DNA of 64,000 bases. Origin: Thereva unica (lineage: Eukaryota; Arthropoda; Insecta; Diptera; Therevidae). How positions within the stretch are numbered: position 1 is the first letter of the stretch; the number at the start of each line of letters is the position of its first letter. Under the pieces are notes generated by a model that saw only the letters and a program-made list of their open reading frames with translations, made no database searches and had not been told where the DNA came from. The position numbers were made by a program, and so were the translations under genes. Location of the stretch: contig CATLJY010000158.1 of NCBI GenBank assembly GCA_949987705.1, forward strand, positions 1-64,000. The letters are read 5' to 3'. Shown piece after piece: positions 19,511-30,334 of the stretch.

Positions 19511-20338
19511 TTGCGCTGTTGCGGGCATGTGACCATGTCTTCACCAAAGCTCATGGTCATGCTCACAGAAAGGGACGCGAACGCACCCAAGCAAATACGC
19601 AAGGTCGAACGGAAAAGGCAACCATACCTTCCTTCCTCCATGGGACATAAACCAGAGCAGACGCATATTGAGGACTGTGGCTAAGTACAAGTTAAGCATC
19701 GTGAATGAAAGAAAATCTAAATTGAAAAGCCGAGTTTTCATTTAATTCATTCTTCTCCTTTTATTTAAACCTTCGCTCCAATTGTTAAGTGAGCTGGCCC
19801 GTGAAAAGATGTCCAACCGGGCGGACTAATAATGTTGCAAGTTTTCATAGAAGAGTTTTACGAAATCTATGGATAGGATAACATTAGTTATAATGTCCAT
19901 AACCTCATACATCTTACTAACGATGCAAGAAATCATGGAAGTTTAAACAATTGTTTCAAATTTGAAAATAAATTGGGTGGCCTGAAAAATCTGCTAAGAA
20001 CAGGAAATGCTCCCTTAAAGCAGATTGCGAAGAATGCAGGATTTTATTTGATAATATAGATAATCTACGCGTATTAGTTATTTATTTATATTATATTACA
20101 AAATGTGTACATTGAAATTTATCTATTTTATTTCACAGAAGACTCTTCTACGGCTTTGCAAAGAGAAAATGACGCCGAGAAATTTTCCAGCAACGAGGCT
20201 ATGAAAGTATATATGTAGTGCTGAACAACGAAAAAAGCGCAAACATCCCGCTGCAGTTCTAATGGACACTAACGAATTTGATTTTAATTCGTATGTTTCA
20301 TTAATTTTTAAATTTTTATCTAAATTTATCGTTTACAG
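19511..20338. other. Unassigned, AT-rich
   Basis: No recognised coding or repeat structure. One short stretch near 20232-20290 (KKRKHPAAVLM DTNEFDFN in one frame, ending in GTATGT) resembles an upstream exon of the DUF4806-like fragment, but its phase does not fit the next exon. Confidence 0.4.
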
Positions 20339-20885
20339 CAACCTCACTGATAGAAGATAACCCAACAGAAAACTTGGAAAATATAATAGTATTACAGCCT
20401 AGTAATAGCAACTTCGGTAATATTAATTCCCTCTTTTTCTTTTTGCGGATTTATACTAGGAATCGTCTTTATATTTTTAGCAAATCAACCACACTGCTCT
20501 TGTGATTATTCACAGCAAATAAGAGAATTAGAAGGAAAATTCGAAAAAAGGATCGCAGAGGTGCAAGTCACTCTAGCAGTTATTTTAGGCAAAATCCAGA
20601 AAATTAGTATTTCTTCGACTGCCTCTGAAGTGGCAGAAGACTACGAAAAAGAATTTCAGACATTGTTTCCAATTGCTGATGACTCTGCCATGAATGAATT
20701 GCAGCAGCGTTTACACAGTGACAATGGGTTTAAGATTGCATTAGTAAGTAGAATTTTTGAATATTAGTTCAAGTTTTTAATAAAATTCGTAATTTTTGTA
20801 TTTTCTTATATTTTTAGCAAAAAAGGTACAGGTTTGGTGGAATAGATGCCATAAAGACAGGCAGAACCAGCAGTACTGCCAGCCT
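20339..20885 (+). pseudogene. DUF4806-like protein fragment, three short exons
   Basis: Three exon-like segments join in one reading frame through consensus splice sites: 20339-20416 (acceptor TTTACAG, donor GTAATA), 20481-20743 (acceptor TTTTTAG, donor GTAAGT) and 20818 onward (acceptor TTTTTAG). The joined reading has a coiled-coil-like segment (QQIRELEGKFEKRIAEVQVTL) and then FPIADDSAMNELQQRL … GFKIAL | QKRYRFGGIDAI, which resembles the DUF4806 domain of insect proteins. It runs into a stop near 20955 without completing the domain, and the upstream exon is out of phase. It could be a decayed gene or a mobile-element passenger. Function unknown. Confidence 0.45.
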
Positions 20886-20899
20886 AGTAAAAAATGTCG

Positions 20900-21324
20900 T
20901 ATTTTTATTATTACTATTTAATAAAACACATATTTTTTTAACGTTAATTCATTGAATTCTGATCACTCATTTTGTAATCATATCTAAATGTGATTATATA
21001 CTTCATTTTTCAATCATTTTCTTATCATATTTTTCCTCTGCAATCTGGTTTGCATCCACCATACTATTGTTTAGCGTTGGTCCTGGGGTAGAGCGAGTGG
21101 AGCCAGGTCGTAAGGGGCGCCAAAATGAATGCGAAGAACAATTTCGAGCAAAAAACAAAATTTTGATGGGCCTTTTTGAGGGCGTTGTTTGTAGCTAGCC
21201 AAGTCTATGTATTCATCAATATGACTCGAACACGGCACAAGCAAGGAGCACTGACTCCAAGACCGATCGTACATGGCCTTAGGCCACATCTTGCTTGAGG
21301 TCCATGGAGCAGACTGAACACGGC
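20900..21324. other. Unassigned; possible transposon scraps
   Basis: AT-rich to 21060, then a GC-richer segment (21075-21324) with no ORF or clear repeat partner in this window. Confidence 0.4.
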
Positions 21325-21398
21325 GGATCTAAACTCGATAAAAACCGAAATCCTAATGTGTAAACAATCGTGCTGAAGTTTTGAAAGGTACTGCGTGA
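21325..21398 (+). mobile_element. Fragment of R1-like LINE 5' UTR
   Basis: AAACAATCGTGCTGA and GGTACTGCGT.AATGTAC match the leader of the R1-like element at about 61920-61965 in the same order and spacing. Only this short part is present. Confidence 0.55.
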
Positions 21399-21815
21399 AT
21401 GTACTACTATCTAGAATCCAACCAAATTATACACGACGGCTTCAGACCAAAACGGTCTACTGGCGCTCTACTTGTATGTTTACCCGAGCGTATAAACCAA
21501 AGCATTCACAGCTTTGATGAGTCTAGTCTGGTTGCTCTAGATATATCAAAGGCTTTTGACAGAGTATGGCACTCTGCTCTGTTGAATAAACTCCAAGCTA
21601 TTGGTATACAGTTAGTTCTAAGGAACTGGATTAAGAACTTTCTTTCAGCCCGTTCAATCAAGGTATATTGGATGGCGTCGAATCCAACCCCCACGCCATT
21701 TCGGCCGGAGTTTCCCAGGGGCTACAAATCGCCAAACAAGCCTCCCAATGTTTTGGATTTCTCAAGAGATGCAAGTTCCTCTTCCAGTCAGCCGCCTTGA
21801 CTACAATCTACAACT
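21399..21815 (+). pseudogene. LINE E reverse transcriptase, internally deleted fragment
   Basis: YLESNQIIHDGFRPKRSTGALLVCL … LDISKAFDRVWHSALL matches the LINE E copy at 8205-8530. It then jumps to the part corresponding to 8925-9005 (AKQASQC.GFLKRCKFLF in another frame). The catalytic ADD box is in the deleted part. Confidence 0.8.
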
Positions 21816-22283
21816 CTTGACACTGAAAAAAGTAGTAACAAGTGAATCCTTTAATAACAGTGAAGAATACCATTTATTGCATTAAAATTTGCAAAAATCT
21901 GGAAATATCAGAAAATGGACTTAATCGTCATGGCTTCTGAGCGACCCATAAAGCAGTTATAAAATATCAAATTTGCAACTTGAGATTTTGCATGATAATT
22001 AAATAACACGGTAACTGTGTACAATCTCAGAAACGTTTTCTTCGGGTTATTTTCTAACCAATGTTTTCAAAAGGTTGATAATGGACGTTTTACTAACGTT
22101 TTCTTCGGGTGATTTTTTAGGCAACGTATACATCAGGGTGATGATAGATGTTTTAGAAGCGTTTGTTTTAAGTTAATTTTTAACTGGTAAGTTGTGTAGA
22201 TAGTCTAAGCTCCCATGACAAAAAGGTGCCCCATCGAACACCTTTAAACAATAAAGTGAGATTGGGTGAAAAACATGTAAAAA
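21816..22283. other. Unassigned, with a degenerate short repeat
   Basis: The phrase AACGTTTTCTTCGGGT(G/T)ATTTTyT appears twice (about 22031 and 22098) and a weaker third copy follows, giving a diverged period near 67 bp. No ORF. Confidence 0.45.
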
Positions 22284-23337
22284 TTTGTTAATTGCTATTT
22301 TTTATGAATTTTTGAATTTTGTTAAAAAACAATGATTTTATTTTCCAAAACACCAGTCCGAAATTTATACAATTTGTAGTAAACAATGAATTTTTGTTAA
22401 ATAGCTTCTGACAGACCTTATGTTATAAATTCTTTTTTTATAATAATGCACTTCATAACACCTGCTTGATTTTTGTTTTAAATGAAGTTTAACATCTTTT
22501 CGGTCTATTAAAACTTGTCTGGCTGACAATTTTAGTTTGTTAATGTTTGGCAGACCATTTGTTATAAATTTTTTTTTATGAAAGTCCACATAATTTTTTG
22601 TCGAAGAACGTATTTGAGTATACAAACGGGATCTTCAATATTAGTTTAGAATAGAATAAAACATTTTTTTAGTTATCAACGATCATACCACATTTATACA
22701 TTAAAAAATGTGGTCTCAGCACAAAATAAAGTCTGTCATAGTAAAAACCTTTCTCTTTGCGGACAGACCAAGTTTTATTCATAAAATAGATTACAAATTT
22801 TCTTCCAGAAAAAATTAAAGCAGTGTTTTGGCTAGGCCCTTGTAAAAGTTATGTTTTAAAGAAAGCCCCCTGTCACGCTTAAAAATTATAGCTGACATAG
22901 TAAAACACATTTTTTCAATGACAGGCTTATTTTTATGCATAGGGGACATCTTAAACTTCAGTTGTTTTATTTTTGAACAAGGTGTTTTGAAATGCCAGTA
23001 ATTGATCTTGAAGCATTGATGCTGCGCATTCAAAATTGAGTCAGACAAATTTATTAACAAAAATTGTCAGCCAGACAAGTTTTAATAGACAGAAGAGAAC
23101 TTGAATTATATTTAAAACAAAAATTAAGGAGGTGTTATGAAGTGCATTGTTATAAAAAAAGGATTTAAAACAAAAGATCTGTCAGAAGCCAATTAACAAA
23201 AATAGTCAGATAGACAAATTTTTTCAAAAATGGTTCATTATTTACTACAAATTACAACTTTCGACAGGTGTTTTAGAAAATAAAATCATTGTTTTTTAAC
23301 AAAATTCAAAAATTAATAAAAAATAGCAATTAACAAA
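22284..23337. mobile_element. Long inverted-repeat element, about 1.05 kb
   Basis: The left arm (22284-22560) and right arm (23055-23337) are imperfect inverted copies starting TTTGTTAATTGCTATTTTTTAT. The arms also contain internal repeats (TAAAACTTGTCTGGCTGACAA). The spacer is about 500 bp with no convincing ORF. No target duplication was recognised, and the right end directly meets the satellite array. Confidence 0.7.
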
Positions 23338-23973
23338 TGGGTATTTCGTAGCCCTTCTTTAGGAATGCACAAAACAGGGCATAACTTCCGAAGCGCTTGG
23401 AATTTTTTGATCAAATCAATTGCTATAAACTCGGGAGAGCGAGCCCTCTTCAACGATGCCCCATTCATTCACATTCGAGCCCTTTCGAGAAATCAAAGTC
23501 AGCCAAAATTATCCCAAGGGTACCCCCTTTGCATAATTTCTGGTTTTGGGAATGCTCTTGAGCGGCCCTCTTTGAATGGGAAATTGTGCGGGACCTCCCA
23601 GGGAGTCTGTAATTTCAATCCCTCACCGGGCTGACCAGTATTTCCAGAGATAGCATTTTGTAGTCCTTCTTTGGGAATTCACAAAACAGGGCATAACTCC
23701 CGAACCCCTTGGAATTTTTTGATTAAATCAATTGTTCTGAGCTCGGGAGAGCGAGCCTAGCGTAGTCCTTCTTTGGGAATTCACAAAACAGGGCATAACT
23801 CCCGAACCCCTTGGAATTTTTTGATTAAATCAATTGTTCTGAGCTCGGGAGAGCGAGCCTCTTCCAATGATATCCCATTCATTCACATCCGAGCCCTTTC
23901 GAAAAATCAAAGTCAGCCAAAATTATCCCAAGGGTACCTCTTTTGCATAATTTCCGGTTTTGGAAATGTTCTT

Positions 23974-24234
23974 GAGCGGCCCTTTTTGAATTGGAAATTG
24001 TTCGGGACCTCCCAGGGAGTCTGTAATTTCAATCCCTCACCGGGCTGACCAGTATTTCCAGAGCGGCCCTTTTTGAATTGGAAATTGTTCGGGACCTCCC
24101 AGGGAGTCTGTAATTTCAATCCCTCACCGGGCTGACCAGTATTTCCAGAGCGGCCCTTTTTGAATGGGAAATTGTTCGGGACCTCCCAGGGAGTCTGTAA
24201 TTTCAATCCCTCACCGGGCTGACCAGTATTTCCA
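23974..24234. repeat. 87-bp triplication inside the satellite
   Basis: The block from GAGCGGCCCTTTTTGAA to CCAGTATTTCCAGA occurs three times in a row (starts 23974, 24061, 24148), almost identical. A similar doubling occurs at about 25410-25565. Confidence 0.9.
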
Positions 24235-26274
24235 GAGATAATAGGCATTTCGTAGTCCTTCTTTGGGAATTCACAAAACAGGACATAACTCTCGAACCCC
24301 TTGTAATTTTTTGATGAAATCAATTGTTCTGAACTCGGGAGATCAAGCCTTTTCCAACGATGCCCCATTCATTCATATTTGATCCCTTTCGAGAAATCAA
24401 AGTCAGCCAAAATTATCCCAAGGGTACCCCTTTGCATAATTTCCGGTTTTGGGAATGTTCTGGAGCGGCCCTTTTTGAATTGGAAATTGTTCGGCACCTA
24501 CCAGGGAGTCTGTAAATTGAATCCCACACCGGGCTGACCAGTATTTCCAGAGATAATGGGCATTTCGTAGCCTTTCTTTGGGAATTCACAAAACCGGGTA
24601 TAACTCCCGAACCCCTTGTAATTTTTTGGTCAAATCAATTGCTCTGAGCTCGGGAGAGAGTGCCTTTTCCAACGATGCCCCAGTCATTCACATCCGAGCC
24701 CTTTCGAGGAATCGAAGTCAGCCAAAACTACCCAAAGGTTCCCCTTTGCGCAATTTCCGGTTTTGGTAATATTCTGGAGCGGCCCCTTTTGAATGTGAAA
24801 TTGTTCGGGACCTCCCAGGGAGTTTGTAATTTCAATCCCTCACCGGGCTGACCAGTATTTCCAGAGATAATGGGCATTTCGTAGCCCTTTTTTGGGAATT
24901 TACAAAGCAGGGCATACCTCCCGAACCCCTTGTAATTTTTTGATCAAATCAATTGCTCTGAGCTCGGGAGAGCGAGCCCTTTCCAACGATGCCCCATTCA
25001 TTCATATTTGATCCCTTTCGAGAAATCAAAGTCAGCCAAAATTATCCCAAGGGTACCCCCTTTGCATATTTTCCAGTTTTGAGAATGTTCTGGAGCGGCC
25101 CTTTTTGAATGGGAAATTGTTCGGACCTTCCAGGGAGTTTGTAATTTCAATCCCTCACCGGGCTGACCAGTATTTCCAGAGATAATGGGCATTTCGTAGC
25201 CCTTTTTTGGGAATTCACAAACCAGGGCATAACTCCCGAACCCCTTGGAATTTTTTGATCAAATCAATTGCTCTGAGCTCGGGAGAAAGAGCCTCTTCCA
25301 ACGATACCCCATTCATTCACATCCGAGCCCTTTCGAGAAATCAAAGTCAGCCAAAATTATCCCAAGCGTACCTACCCCTTTGCATAATTTCCGGTTTTGG
25401 GAATGTTCTTGAGCGGCCCTTTTTGAATGTGAAATTGTTCGGGACCTCCCAGGGAGTCTGTAATTTCAATCCCTCACCGGGCTGACCAGTATTTCCAGAA
25501 CGGCCCTTTTTGAATTGGAAATTGTTCGGGACCTCCCAGGGAGTCTGTAATTTCAATCCCTCACCGGAGTCTGTCTCGGGAGAGCGAGCCTCTTCCAACG
25601 ATACCCCATTCATTCACATCCGAACCCTTTCGAAAAATCAAAGTCAGCCAAAACTATCCCAAGGGTTCCCATTTGCGCAATTTCCGGTCTTGGTAATATT
25701 CTGGAGCGGCCCTTTTTGAATGGGAAATTGTTCGGGACCTCCCACTTAGTTTGTAATTTCAATCCCTCACCTGGGCTGACCAGTATTTCCAGAGATAATG
25801 GGCATTTTGTAGTCCTTCTTTGGGAATTTACAAAGCAGGGCATACCTCCCGAACCCCTTGTAATTTTTTGATCAAATCAATTGCTCTGAGCTCGGGAGAG
25901 CGAACCCTTTTCAACGATGCCCCATTCATTCACATTCGATCCCTTTCAAAAAATCAAAGTCAGCCAAAATTATCCCAAGGGTACCCCCTTTGCATAATTT
26001 CCGGTTTTGGGAATGTTTTGGAGCGGCCGTTTTTGAATGGAAATTGTTCGGGACGTCCCAGAGAGTCTGTAAATTCAATCCCACACCGGGCTGACCAGTA
26101 TTTCCAGAGATATTGGGCATTTCGTAGCCCTTTTTTGGGAATTCACAAACCAGGGCATAACTCCCGAACCCCTTGGAATTTTTTGATCAAATCAATTGCT
26201 CTGAGCTCGGGTGCTCCAACGGTGCCCCATTCATTCACATCCGAGCCTTTTCGAGAAATCAAAGTCAGCCATAA

Positions 26275-26611
26275 CACCGTTCTAAAATCTTGAGTTTAAA
26301 AAAATCCATTTTTATTCGTTTGCACTTTTTTGAGCTCCGATTTTTTCTGATTTTAATGGTTTTTTTCGTTTTTTCGTGGCACCCTCAGTTTTTTGTTATT
26401 AACAAAAAATAGTTTTTACTTTTATTTGATATAATCGAATATTTTTCTAATATTCGATTATATCAAATAAAAGTAAAAACCATTTTTTGTTAATAACAAA
26501 AAAAAACTGAGGGTGCCACGAAAAAACGAAAAAAACCATTAAAATCAGAAAAAATCGGAGCTCAAAAAAGTGCAAACGAATAAGAATGGATTTTTTCACT
26601 GTAGTACGGTG
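26275..26611. mobile_element. Foldback MITE, near-perfect 337-bp palindrome, TAA duplication
   Basis: The two halves are inverted copies around about 26443-26450 with a very short loop, beginning CACCGT and ending ACGGTG. TAA flanks at 26272-26274 and 26612-26614, and removing one copy plus the element restores the satellite word TCAGCCA.AATTATCCC. The outermost 25 or so bases pair less well than the core. Confidence 0.88.
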
Positions 26612-27524
26612 TAATTATCCCAAGGGTACCGCTTGCATAATTTCCAGTTTTGGGAATGTTCTGGAGCGACCCTTTTTGAATGGGAAATTGTTCGGGAGCT
26701 CCAAGGGAGTCTGTAAATTCATTCCCACACCGGGCTGACCATTATTTCCAGAGGTAATAGGCATTTCGTAGCCCTTCTTTGGGAATTCACAACACAGCCC
26801 ATAACTTCCGAACTCCTTGGAATTTTTGGATCAAATCAATTGCTCTGAGCTGGGAGATAGAGCCTCTTCCAACGATACCCCATTCATTCACATCCGAGCC
26901 CTTTCGAGAAATCAAAGTCAGCCAAAATTATCCCAAGGGTTCCCCTTTGCGCAATTTCCGATTTTGGTAATGTTCTGGAGCGGCCCTTTTTGAATGGGAA
27001 ATTGTTCGGGACCTTCAGGGAGTCTGTAAATTCAATCCCTTACCGGGATGACCAGTATTTCCAGACATAATCGGAATTTCGTTTTCCCGGAATCGGAATT
27101 TCCCGAACCCCTTGGAATTTTTTGATCAAATTAATTGCTCTGAGCTCGGGAGAGCGAGCCCTTTCCAACGATGCCCCATATATTCACATCCGAACCCTTT
27201 CGAGAAATCAAAGTCAGCCAAAATTAAATTAGAGATAATGGGCATTTCGTAGCCCTTCTTTGGGAATTCACAATACAGCCCATAACTCCCGAACCCCTTG
27301 GAATTTTTTGGTCAAATCCATTGCTCTGAACTGGAGAGCGAGCCCTTTCCAACGAAGCCCCATTCATTCACATCCGAGCCCTTTTGAGAAATCAAAGTCA
27401 GCCAAAATTATCCCAAGAGTACCCCTTTTTCACAATTTCCGGTTTTGGTAATATTCTTTGGCGGCCCTTTTAGAATGGGAAATTCACATCCGAGCCCTTT
27501 CGAGAAATCAAAGTCAGCCAAAAT

Positions 27525-28278
27525 TATTTGTGCCGTGGTAAAAGCTATTCCCTTAGAGCTAGTTCCTAATTTAAATTCCGAAAGCTGTCTGCAGGCTCTT
27601 AGGCGTTCCGCAGAATTATACTCGGGTAACGCCAGGTCATTTAAACGCGCTGTAACGGAAATCTAGGAAATACCTAATATAATTAATAGCGAACATTAAT
27701 GGATTTAATAAGATTGCATGGCGTTTTATTGTGGAACATGCTCTTTGGTGGTTTGGATTCTGGGAGCGGTTAGAACGCAGTGTCAAGGATATTTTGAAGA
27801 TTACCATTTGGAAAGCTAAACTGTGCTAAGACTACTTACACCGAAGTGCTTCTTGCTGGGTACCTTCCATATAGCTACAGATGTTAATGAAGTTAATAAA
27901 GTTGGACCTACGGATATGGACTTGCATACCCAATGGATATCACGCGTTCGCTACACCAGTCATCTATAGAATCGTTGGTGGATCGAGTATCTGCGCCTTT
28001 TAAGATCGGCCCACCCAGGGCCTTGTCGACCGAAGTGAAACCTGGGAAGTTGTTTTGATTTAAGATCCAGCTAAACCCCGCTTACAGAGGAAATTGGCGT
28101 TAATTGCGACTGGAAGAGATAATACTGGAAGTAGTATTAATACTATATTGGAAGAGATAATAAGGTACGAGCTTGCGAGCCGCCCTTTTTTGATCCCAAG
28201 AAATTGAGACGTCCGATTCAGCTACTCTATCCTCTTGAAGTCAACACATCCGCGGGCCCGGAGGATATTGAAAATTGA
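27525..28278 (+). pseudogene. BEL/Pao integrase, C-terminal part
   Basis: CAVVKAIPLELVPNLNSES and YSGNARSFKRAVTEI are BEL integrase core motifs, with Gly in place of the catalytic Asp expected in the YSDN motif. Then W.FIVEHALW…GFWERLERSVKDIL and, at the end, KLRRPIQLLYPLEV (about 28205-28248), the conserved BEL Pol C-terminus, stopping at TGA near 28276. Several in-frame stops and frame changes lie between. The 5' side is cut by the satellite. Confidence 0.8.
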
Positions 28279-28560
28279 AGATCACCGTTCACCCTTTGCA
28301 TTCCGATCGGTAATCGTCCCGACGGATTCGGAAGTCTTCACCAGAAACGTCGAGTGTAAAGACCGTAACCGAAATGGAAGAGTATATATATTGTACAGAA
28401 TAGTAATAAGAACTTAAAAATAAAGAACTAGTTGGGATGTGGGTTTGACCCCTTCGGTCCACACGATTAACTTCCCAGTATGATGAACGAAGATGGAATA
28501 AACTGACTTCTTACAAAATAGTTATAAATTTAGCACTAGTGGGAAGTTGACTGGTATCAG
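28279..28560 (+). repeat. Probable BEL/Pao 3' LTR remnant
   Basis: It directly follows the Pol C-terminus and contains a TATATATA box-like tract (28384) and an AATAAAG signal (28420). The borders are not defined because the partner LTR was not found. Confidence 0.4.
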
Positions 28561-28849
28561 AACTAATGACAAAGCAATCCCGAGAGAAGCTAGTTCAAAT
28601 AACTATAATAGAGGTATATCCAAAAGATTTTTCTAGAGAATTTGTTTTTTCCTGAGCCATTAGCAAACAAACATTTCCTCCGTATTTCGTTCACTGCACT
28701 GAAGCGGGTGTTCAAATTCGTATGGAGCGTGCTGAAGCGCCGTTGACAAACTGAGAAGCGAACGACTTCATTTGGAAATTCCAAAGCTTTCCGGAAATAT
28801 TAGCAAAACTGTAACTGTAAAGTACTTGTCAGACTTGACCAAAAAGAAC
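28561..28849. other. Unassigned
   Basis: No repeat partner and no convincing ORF recognised. Confidence 0.4.
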
Positions 28850-30010
28850 AAATTTTGCGGTAAGTACTGGAGTACTCTATTTAAACAAAAAAGGCCAGAC
28901 CGAATATTATGAAATTTTCTTCAGAGCATATTTTCGTTAACCGTTTCGGCACCTCAAAGAAGTCGATATAGTGTGCAGTTCGCGCGGTATCGTTCAGGTA
29001 CAAAAACCATAAACCTCGTTTAAACAAAAAAAATACGGTTCGACCGAATTTTATGAAAATCTTTTCAGATCATATTATGGTTAATTCTCTTCGAACGGGA
29101 CTACAACTAAGTCGATATCTTTTATAGTTCGCGCGATATCGTGCAGGTACACAAATCACTTATGCCATTTAAACCAAAAAACCTCTCGACCGAATATTAT
29201 AAAAATCTTTTCAGATTATCTTGTCGCTAATACGCTTCGAATGGCACTTTAAGTAAGTCAATATCTTTCGTGGTTCGGGCAAAAATCACTTACTCCGCTT
29301 AAACAAATAACGGCTCGACCGAATTTTATGAAAATCTTTTCAGATCATATTTCGGTTAATACGCTTCGAACGACACCTCAACGAAGTCGATATCTTTCTT
29401 GGTTCGCGCGATATCGTGCAGGAAAAAACGACCACATACGTACGCGCGCACACACACATACTTCCTCACAATTTTTGGCTTAAAATGCTCCTGGGACCTT
29501 GAAAGATGAAAATACGTCGAAAATTTCGATTTCAATTTTCGGACCGATTACAATAACTTACTATACTGGGAAGTGAAAAAACGGCTCGACCGAATTTCAT
29601 GAAAATCTTTTCAGATCATATTTCGGTTAATACGCTTCGAACGACACCTCAATGAAGTCAATATCAGTTTTGGTATGTGTTCTATAGAGCATGCACAAAA
29701 ATCACTTACGCCCTTTAAACATAGATACCGCTCGATCGAATTTTATGAAAATCTTTTCAAACTCTACTTTCGGTAATACGCTATGATCGGCACCTCAAAG
29801 AAGTCGGTATCATGGTTGGTTCGTGCTATATCGTGCAGGTAGAAAAATCACTTACGTCGCTTAAACAAAAAAACGGCTCGACCGAATTTCATGAATATCT
29901 TTTCAGATCATATTTCGCTTAATACGCTTCGAACGACACCTCAATGAAGTCAATATCAGTTTTGGTTCGCGCGATAGCGTGCAGGAAAAAATAACCACTT
30001 CCGTACGCAC
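28850..30010. repeat. Degenerate tandem repeat, about 145-bp period
   Basis: Seven or more units share CGACCGAATTTTATGAAAATC, TTTCAGATCATATTTCGG, ACGCTTCGAACGACACCTCA, AAGTCGATATC and GCGCGATATCGTGCAGG. Unit starts are near 28895, 29040, 29188, 29317, 29590, 29733 and 29877. A 155-bp interruption at about 29420-29575 contains an (AC)n tract; a similar (AC)n-TACTTCCTC block recurs at 30010-30050. Confidence 0.85.
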
Positions 30011-30059
30011 ACACACACACATACTTCCTCCCCATTTTTTGCTTAAAATGCTCTGAAGA

Positions 30060-30334
30060 AAATTAATCTGGTAACCCCAATAAAATTGTTACTGTTAACC
30101 CCAATAAAATTGTTACTGTTAGGTTAAGTAGTTAAGTAAGATCTCATGTAAAGATTAAGAAATAAATCAGTTGTAATCGAACATTATTCACGGGACGTTC
30201 AATTTATTTAGAATTTTTTTCATGGTGCCGAAACCCGGGAACGTCCAAATAAGCGCGTGAATATTAGCGAAATAAGAAAAAATAGCGGAAATTACAACGA
30301 AAAGCGATAAAAATGAATGTTGCGTATAGATCCT
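30060..30334 (+). mobile_element. BEL/Pao 5' LTR end and primer-binding region
   Basis: TGGTGCCGAAACCCGGGAA (30223-30241) matches the start of many BEL/Pao internal regions as I know them. The upstream AT-rich part would be the end of the 5' LTR. A 24-bp direct repeat (AACCCCAATAAAATTGTTAC…) occurs at 30072 and 30096. This may be the 5' end of the BEL copy whose protease and RT lie at 32.6, 43.2 and 48.1 kb. Confidence 0.5.

Larger units (their letters stand above)
23338..27524. repeat. Satellite array, monomer about 310 bp
   Basis: Around 12 full or partial monomers share landmarks in fixed order: GGCATTTCGTAGCCCTT, CATAACTCCCGAACCCCTTG, GAGCTCGGGAGAG, CATTCATTCACATCCGAG, TCAGCCAAAATTATCCC, GGAGCGGCCCTTTTTGAA and CACCGGGCTGACCAG. 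Spacing of the CATTCATTCACAT landmark is mostly 294-320 bp. Some monomers are truncated (near 23758, 25567, 27052, 27226, 27480). The short ORFs across it are by-products of the repeat. It ends inside a BEL integrase remnant. Confidence 0.9.

Noticed and set aside
23365..26293. Repeated 60-150 residue ORFs on both strands
   Set aside because: They follow the 310-bp satellite on both strands and break at unit borders; not genes.
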